A DNA stretch of 64,000 nucleotides from Merluccius polli (Eukaryota; Chordata; Actinopteri; Gadiformes; Merlucciidae): assembly GCA_030340625.1 (NCBI GenBank), contig JAOPHQ010002869.1, positions 62,001 to 126,000 of the forward strand. The letters run 5' to 3'. The notes beneath the pieces were generated by a model. The model was not told where the DNA came from and did no database searches. It saw only the letters and a list, made by a program, of their open reading frames with translations. Made by a program: the position numbers and the translations under genes. Positions 59,517 to 64,000 of the stretch are shown piece after piece (position 1 is the stretch's first letter; every line of letters starts with the position of its first letter).

Positions 59517-60834
59517 CTGAAAAACAAGACAAGAAGAAATAATGAGACTTATTTTATGCATCATTATCTCGATCTTTAATAGTTAGTGTGTTTTTCTTTA
59601 AGGCCCACGACTCTCAGCAGCGGTGTTATGACCTCATTTCCTGTGTTGATGTCAAACATCCTGTGGCTTGAGATCGCCTACATCTTCATGCTTGTGCGTC
59701 TGAAACATTCAGGAAACGCAGAGCTTCTAGCGACAATGGTGTGATCAGACGAGAAGGCTCATTACCACCAGACCTTGTACATCCATCACAACACTACACA
59801 CTTGAAATGCCCAAAGGCTGCTGGTTTACTCTGGGCAAATGATACCATAAATGTTGTCATTTGTGTTTTGGGGCAACCCACTTAATGATTTTACGCCTTT
59901 GTAACCGTTATAAAGGTAAACACAAACTATAGCACAAGCTTTGGATAATTACCCTCTGGAACGGTTCAAAAAGCAAGTAGTGGGGAAGTCTGGTGAATCT
60001 GGACACCTCAACCATTTTATTTTTTCCAGAGAGACATGAAGGATTGTTTGCTCTGGGGTCCCGCCTTTACACACGGATTAACAGTCCCCATCCGACCTTG
60101 CCGCAAGCTGCCTGTCAGCTTGACCTTTGACCCTTGGCCATAACTCAGCTGACCATATAACCCTAAAACACCCATTACCGAGGTGTGGTGTTTTCACCAG
60201 GGTGATGAATTATGATTGAACAACTTAGTCAGTGCTGGGTTCCTGTTGCAACAAGCGTAGACTCAGAAGCACAGTAAGTGTATATAAGCACACCATAACT
60301 TATCTTAGTTGTTATCTTATTAATATTACTTCCTCTAAAAATGGCAATCTGGGAGATCTGCCAACAGTTTAGTACTTCTGAGACATGCAGACATCATCAG
60401 TTTGAATTTGATTCTTCCCCATTTTCAAAGTCACCATTAAAAAATACTCAAGATTATGTAATATATGAAAAAAACAATTGTTCAGACTTGTCGATGGGAA
60501 GGAATTTACTTCCCTTCAAAATTCGATGCAATACTTTTATTCAAAAACATTTGTTTTTCCTACAAAAACAGATATTCAGCAGATTTGACCATAAGACATT
60601 GGCAAGCATCCTGGGAAAGATATGTGAAATGGAAACTGTGTTTTCTGAATGTTTCACGCTCAAACCAGAGCATCCTTCAGGCCATGAGGATGCTGGCGTA
60701 ATCTCTCTGTCCAGTAGCCAATGACTCATCTGTCTGTCTGTGAACAATTAGATAAGATGTATTGTGTTTCTCCTCCTATTGATGTCTAATGCAAAGTTTA
60801 GTTTTTTTCTAAGCCACCCACACACTCTGCCCCC

Positions 60835-60879
<45 letters not shown>

Positions 60880-63800
60880 CATTCAGATAAATATAAGGAA
60901 CCATCAAGCCTCCTTGAAGTGTGTGTGAGCGATGCTGATAAAAACCCTCTAAGAAGTCATGGGAACATGATTTGGATCATCTTAAAGAGGAGCAACGGCC
61001 TCCCAGAACCCAAACAGCAGAGGAACGAGACGACACACATTCCAGATGTCCAGAATTACCGGAGGAATGCACCCTGTTTATAATGCTTACACATTTGCTA
61101 TAAATTCTCTTTTTCTTGACCCGGGGACAACCCTCTTTTCCCCCTGGTCTAGCCTCACCCCTGTGCTCCTCTCCTCCCCCTGGTCTAGCCTCACCTCTGT
61201 GCTCCTCTCCCCCCCCTGGTCTAGCCTCACCTCTGTGCTCCTCTCCTCCCCCTGGTCTAGCCTCACCTCTGTGCTCCTCTCCCCCCCCTGGTCAAGCCTC
61301 ACCTCTGTGCTCCTCTCCTCCCCCTGGTCAAGCCTCACCTCTGTGCTCCTCTCCTCCCCCTGGTCTAGCCTCACCTCTGTGCTCCTCTCCTCCCCCTGGT
61401 CAAGCCTCACCCCTGTGCCCCTCAGGGTGCATTAAAAGGGCTGTTAAAAGTGTCGCTTTCTACCATTAGAAGGTTAAACTGCTGCTGTTCAATCCCAACA
61501 CTATCCAACACAAAACCACCCAAACTTGTCGTGTGTATTGTCATTGTTTCGAATACTTTAATAATACTCTTTACACTTGACATTACATTTAGCATTTAGC
61601 AGGCGTATATTTCAATAAAGTGCATTTTTTGTCCATTAGAAACCTTCACACGCAAACATTGTGGTTGAAGAAATGAAATCCTCAATGTTCAGGAAGGTGA
61701 AGTTTCAGAGTCTTGGAGGGTTGAAGGTCTGTAATGTCTGATCATTCTCAGAATTATTCATGCAGCTATTAATATCAACTCCCAATTATACTAAGTGGAT
61801 CCTTTTTTGTAAACAACTGCAAGTCACATGACACGCGCTATCCGTCAATCAAACAATGAAACAAAAAATGAAACGCCGTAATTATCCAACGCACATCTGC
61901 CGTATGAGCCTGTTTGTCTTGGTTTTATGGTCATTGAATATGAAGAGACCTTGAGGCAAACAGGAAAGGAGAAAGACTTTTTTTTCTCCTACTAATTGAA
62001 TTATAAGCCAACACAGCAGACAAAGGCTCCTAACTCTTTCATTCGTCTTCTGGTTTGTGAAAATAAAATGTAAGAAGGATTATCCTATCGCGTACAAATA
62101 ATGACAATCAGAATGGATCCGCTCATAACGCTACTGAGTAAATAACCTTGGTTAGTTCAGCATTCAACATGTCATCCTCCACTAATGCCCTGCGCATACA
62201 AGATGAGCTGCGATGCTGCTTATATTTACACATCATGATGAGAGGCAGCAAGGAAACACAGCAGGATTATGTTTCTATCATACTGATCGGCCCTGATGTG
62301 ATCGTTGAAACCTCAGGGCCCTCTAACAACGTGTGGCTGAGGCACCGCATGTGTCTAATGCAAAAGAAATGTCAGAAAGAAAGAAAGGCTTTTCTTTACT
62401 CAGGTATACTTGAGCTTGCTCTTGTCCCAGTGAATGAGAGCTTTCTGTAATGTTAGGTAAGATCTCACATTTCCCTTTCTTTGTTAAATATACAATGTCG
62501 ACCCTACTTTGTTTACAAAAAGCCAGAAAAAACTGCGTTAACAATAGCAACAGATGCCGTATGTTCTGAATTTAGTAAAACACTACAGAAATGGTTTGTG
62601 TTTGAAGCTTTCTAATCCATTACCACATAGTTATTACTTCTGTGGGCTGTTCACACCAGAGTCGTTTCACAAAGGGTTTGATTTAGTTCGATTTCAGAGC
62701 CTTTCCCCATGATGCATCTGACATTTGAGCAGTTTTATTCTAACAATGGTCTGGTAGACCCATTGAGTCAATCTATGCTCCTCGGTATTGTATCCAACAC
62801 ACACACACACGCACACACACACGCACACACACACACACACACACAATCCGGTTCAACAGCTTAACCTGCCCAACTGGTTCCTTCATTACCAATCTACTTT
62901 ATCTTCTGAATCATCCAGTCCCTATTATACATATATATATATATATACACATAATATTGCCCTATATTTATGCTTTTTTTTCATCAAGCACAGCATTTTG
63001 TAGGACAGTGAACAATACTTTCTAGCTTAAAGAAGTATTTGACCACTGATAACAAAGCAGCATGTTTGGGAGGACAAAGTGTCTGACGGTCAAATATGGA
63101 GAACCTGAAAGTGTTAAAACAGAGGGCCACTCGAGGCCCTGGAGGAGGAAGAAGTGTTTCTTAAGACGCGAGCCTGTGGAAGGCTGCGGTGTCGGGTGTC
63201 AGGTTGCGGGGTTCGTCCAGCTCTCCGGTCGGGAAGATTCAGAACCCGTTCACGCTTGGCACCGCTCGGAGATGCAAACTTGAGTCATTTTCGTATAGTG
63301 TTTCGTATAAAACTAATTTTTATTCCAAGACATTTGAAGGTACAAAATAATACATACAGATTGTGCAAATGTGTCTTTGATTATAAAACTGATAAAGGAA
63401 AAAAATACTTTACATGGGAAATACAATTGTATTGATGAGACTTCATACATGTATTTAGATCAAACATATGGTAACAGTAAAAACACACACAGCCCTAACA
63501 GTCAGACTTCAGGATCAGTGGTGGGCGGCCATACATACATTCACTACAGCCCTACGACTCTGAGTTACTCATTCTCCCCTGGAATGACAGCCTGTTTCCA
63601 TCCATGCCATCCACACTCCCACACTGTAACACCCATGGCAGGATAACACATGGCAGATAGCCTACCATGCAGCAAACTACCGCAAACTGTACTTTCTCAG
63701 CTGGATGTGATAAAAATACATGCAGGAAAGGAGAAGTGTATATTCTGGGATATCTCTCTAATTCTACCCTGGGTCATGAGAGTGCCTTATTTCAGTTTGG

Positions 63801-64000
63801 TTCTCTATTGTGTATTCCGATATTTTAAGCTACCTCTATATACCCGCTACATACCTATTCTCTGTCTTGCTTAATTGTTTAATTCCCATAAAAAGAGAGG
63901 CCCATTGCTGCCTTTGACCCCGTCTGTAAATGCTGAGCGATAAAACAGAAGCTCATGTGTGCACAGAGGCGTCACCTTTAAACTTTAGACGGAGAAGGAG
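59517..64000 (-). other. 5' part of fmnl3: intron 1, no exon recognised
   Basis: The next upstream coding exon of the family, beginning MGN, was not found, so this is taken as intron 1 running off the window. It contains (CA)n at 60838-60878 and 62797-62844, an (AT)n at about 62930-62946, and the 36-bp minisatellite at 61120-61425. Open frames such as the one at 60341-60724 have no family resemblance. Confidence 0.55.
61120..61428. repeat. 36-bp minisatellite in fmnl3 intron 1
   Basis: Eight copies containing CCCCCTGGTCTAGCCTCACC then TCTGTGCTCCTCTC, alternating CTGGTCTAG and CTGGTCAAG. The 36-base length keeps all frames open, producing spurious translated frames on both strands. Confidence 0.96.

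Noticed and set aside
60341..60724. A 127-codon frame in fmnl3 intron 1
   Set aside because: AT-rich, no recognised motif, no splice or codon signal; a chance frame.
61046..61469. Frames of SPWSSLTSVLLS and RLDQGEERSTEV repeats
   Set aside because: Both strands of the 36-bp minisatellite stay open because of the repeat length.
63062..63283. A candidate first exon of fmnl3
   Set aside because: The family start MGN followed by the PEELE-type linker is absent on the minus strand; the plus-strand frame has no similarity to FMNL proteins.

Overview
The window is vertebrate nuclear DNA, almost certainly from a teleost fish. It carries spliced genes with canonical GT-AG introns, teleost-type repeats, and a very high load of microsatellites and minisatellites. 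That repeat load resembles gadiform (cod-like) genomes, but this is only a guess at the lineage. Gene identities rest on recognising conserved protein families by eye; no database search was run.

Layout. (1) 1-809, minus strand: the 5' part of an intronless class A peptide-type GPCR that runs off the left edge. (2) 3772-39499, plus strand: the C-terminal half of lrp1 (LDL receptor-related protein 1). It has 48 coding exons, from the propeller before ligand-binding cluster III to the NPxY tail and stop. (3) 27421-31654, minus strand: a complete seven-exon eEF1A-like gene nested in the 7.3-kb lrp1 intron between 25505 and 32813. (4) 43670-59516, minus strand: exons 2 onward of a formin-like gene, best matched to fmnl3, convergent with lrp1 and with two alternative terminal coding exons. 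Its first exon must lie beyond 64000.

The lrp1 exons sum to a length divisible by three only after removing two single-base insertions (exons at 6152 and 8227). The fmnl3 exons likewise need two single-base corrections (exons at 46290 and 50544). This looks like residual long-read indel error rather than gene decay.

The most striking unexplained pattern is that several minisatellites contain the splice site itself. Tandem units upstream of lrp1 exons at 9752, 13299 and 14842 each repeat the 3' splice site. Six 48-bp units downstream of the exon ending at 37416 each repeat the 5' splice site and stay open in the reading frame. An array beside the fmnl3 exon at 52774 repeats its acceptor. In addition, at least six lrp1 acceptors have a (TG)n microsatellite where a polypyrimidine tract is expected.

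Other notable items are a hAT-type element with a perfect 8-bp target duplication inside the 48-bp array, a cluster of nested fold-back elements in the eEF1A gene, a perfect 34-bp palindrome beside that gene, and a 0.55-kb telomere-like array in fmnl3.
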